Assembly: GCA_002294005.1 (NCBI GenBank)
Contig: DBEH01000056.1
Location: 45,022 to 61,712, forward strand
Direction: 5' to 3'
Source of the DNA: Firmicutes bacterium UBA911
GTDB taxonomy: Bacteria > Bacillota > Desulfotomaculia > Desulfotomaculales > Desulforudaceae
Length of the DNA: 16,691 bases
Positions within the stretch are counted from its first letter, which is position 1; each line of letters begins with the position of its first letter. Made by a program: the position numbers and the translations under genes. The notes under the pieces were generated by a model. The model searched no databases. It was given only the letters and a program-made list of their open reading frames with translations, and was not told where the DNA came from. Shown piece after piece: positions 16,575 through 16,691 of the stretch.

Positions 16575-16691
16575 CTAAAAGCGGTCCCCGTTCCGCTTGA
16601 AACGTGAGCCGCGCACCGTGTCCAGGCTGTTCGCCTCCCGCAGGCGCCGCAGGAAGATCATTCCCCCAACCCCGGCCAGGATACCGGCCGC
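16575..16691 (-). CDS. 3' end of an unidentified gene upstream of gyrA (partial)
   Basis: The last 38 codons of a gene entering from beyond the window end at TAG 16575-16577. The residues are a hydrophobic run (AAGILAGVGGMIFL, a likely membrane helix) and then a basic tail (RRLREANSLDTVRGSRFKRN). I do not recognise the family. It fits a small inner-membrane protein encoded between gyrB and gyrA, but only the tail is visible. Base composition is like that of gyrA. Confidence 0.55.
   Translation of the reverse strand, partial: AAGILAGVGGMIFLRRLREANSLDTVRGSRFKRNGDRF

Overview
The window looks like the origin-side chromosome of a GC-rich, anaerobic, Desulfotomaculum/Pelotomaculum/Desulforudis-type Bacillota. 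This is inferred from gene content and order (gyrA, pdxS-pdxT, a T-box-controlled serine operon), from GTG/TTG starts and from protein character; no database was searched. Every gene I could support lies on the minus strand, so transcription runs from high to low coordinates.

Housekeeping half (16691 down to about 7706): the 3' end of an unidentified small membrane protein gene; gyrA with its own promoter overlapped by a 20-bp palindrome; a terminator; pdxS and pdxT overlapping by 1 nt (PLP synthase); then a promoter and a roughly 250-nt T-box leader with terminator, feeding a class V aminotransferase, serA (4-nt overlap with it) and serS. The T-box carries UGGC, which fits the G73 discriminator of tRNA-Ser. 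The serA-serS gap holds a 175-bp element bounded by 24-bp imperfect inverted repeats. serS ends with a tandem 21-bp duplication (MERITRE twice).

Accessory half (about 7700 down to 10): a decayed but layered type I restriction-modification region begins directly after serS. In transcription order it holds a C-terminal remnant of hsdM; an intact DUF433 antitoxin-like gene with a consensus promoter; an hsdS reduced to its last target-recognition half; an RloC/PrrC-like AAA_13 ATPase (candidate anticodon nuclease) split by one frameshift; a hsdR 5' stub fused to an hsdS 3' stub; an intact GmrSD-like DUF262/HNH protein; and a full-span but wrecked hsdR. Reading through the wreckage, the pattern is hsdS-X-hsdR written twice, with X = RloC-like ATPase in one copy and X = GmrSD-like enzyme in the other. 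Neighbouring frames overlap by 1-4 nt throughout, so translation remains coupled across the stubs. The last hsdR has been invaded by several palindromic repeats, most of which keep the reading frame and add short peptides. The repeats are not seen in the housekeeping genes, suggesting that this hsdR arrived from another genome.

Functionally, the left part is a defence island in which the classical restriction enzyme is dead (no complete HsdM, HsdS or HsdR) while a solitary modification-dependent-nuclease-like protein and the DUF433 gene remain open. The right part is a conserved vitamin B6 and serine/seryl-tRNA supply region next to gyrase.
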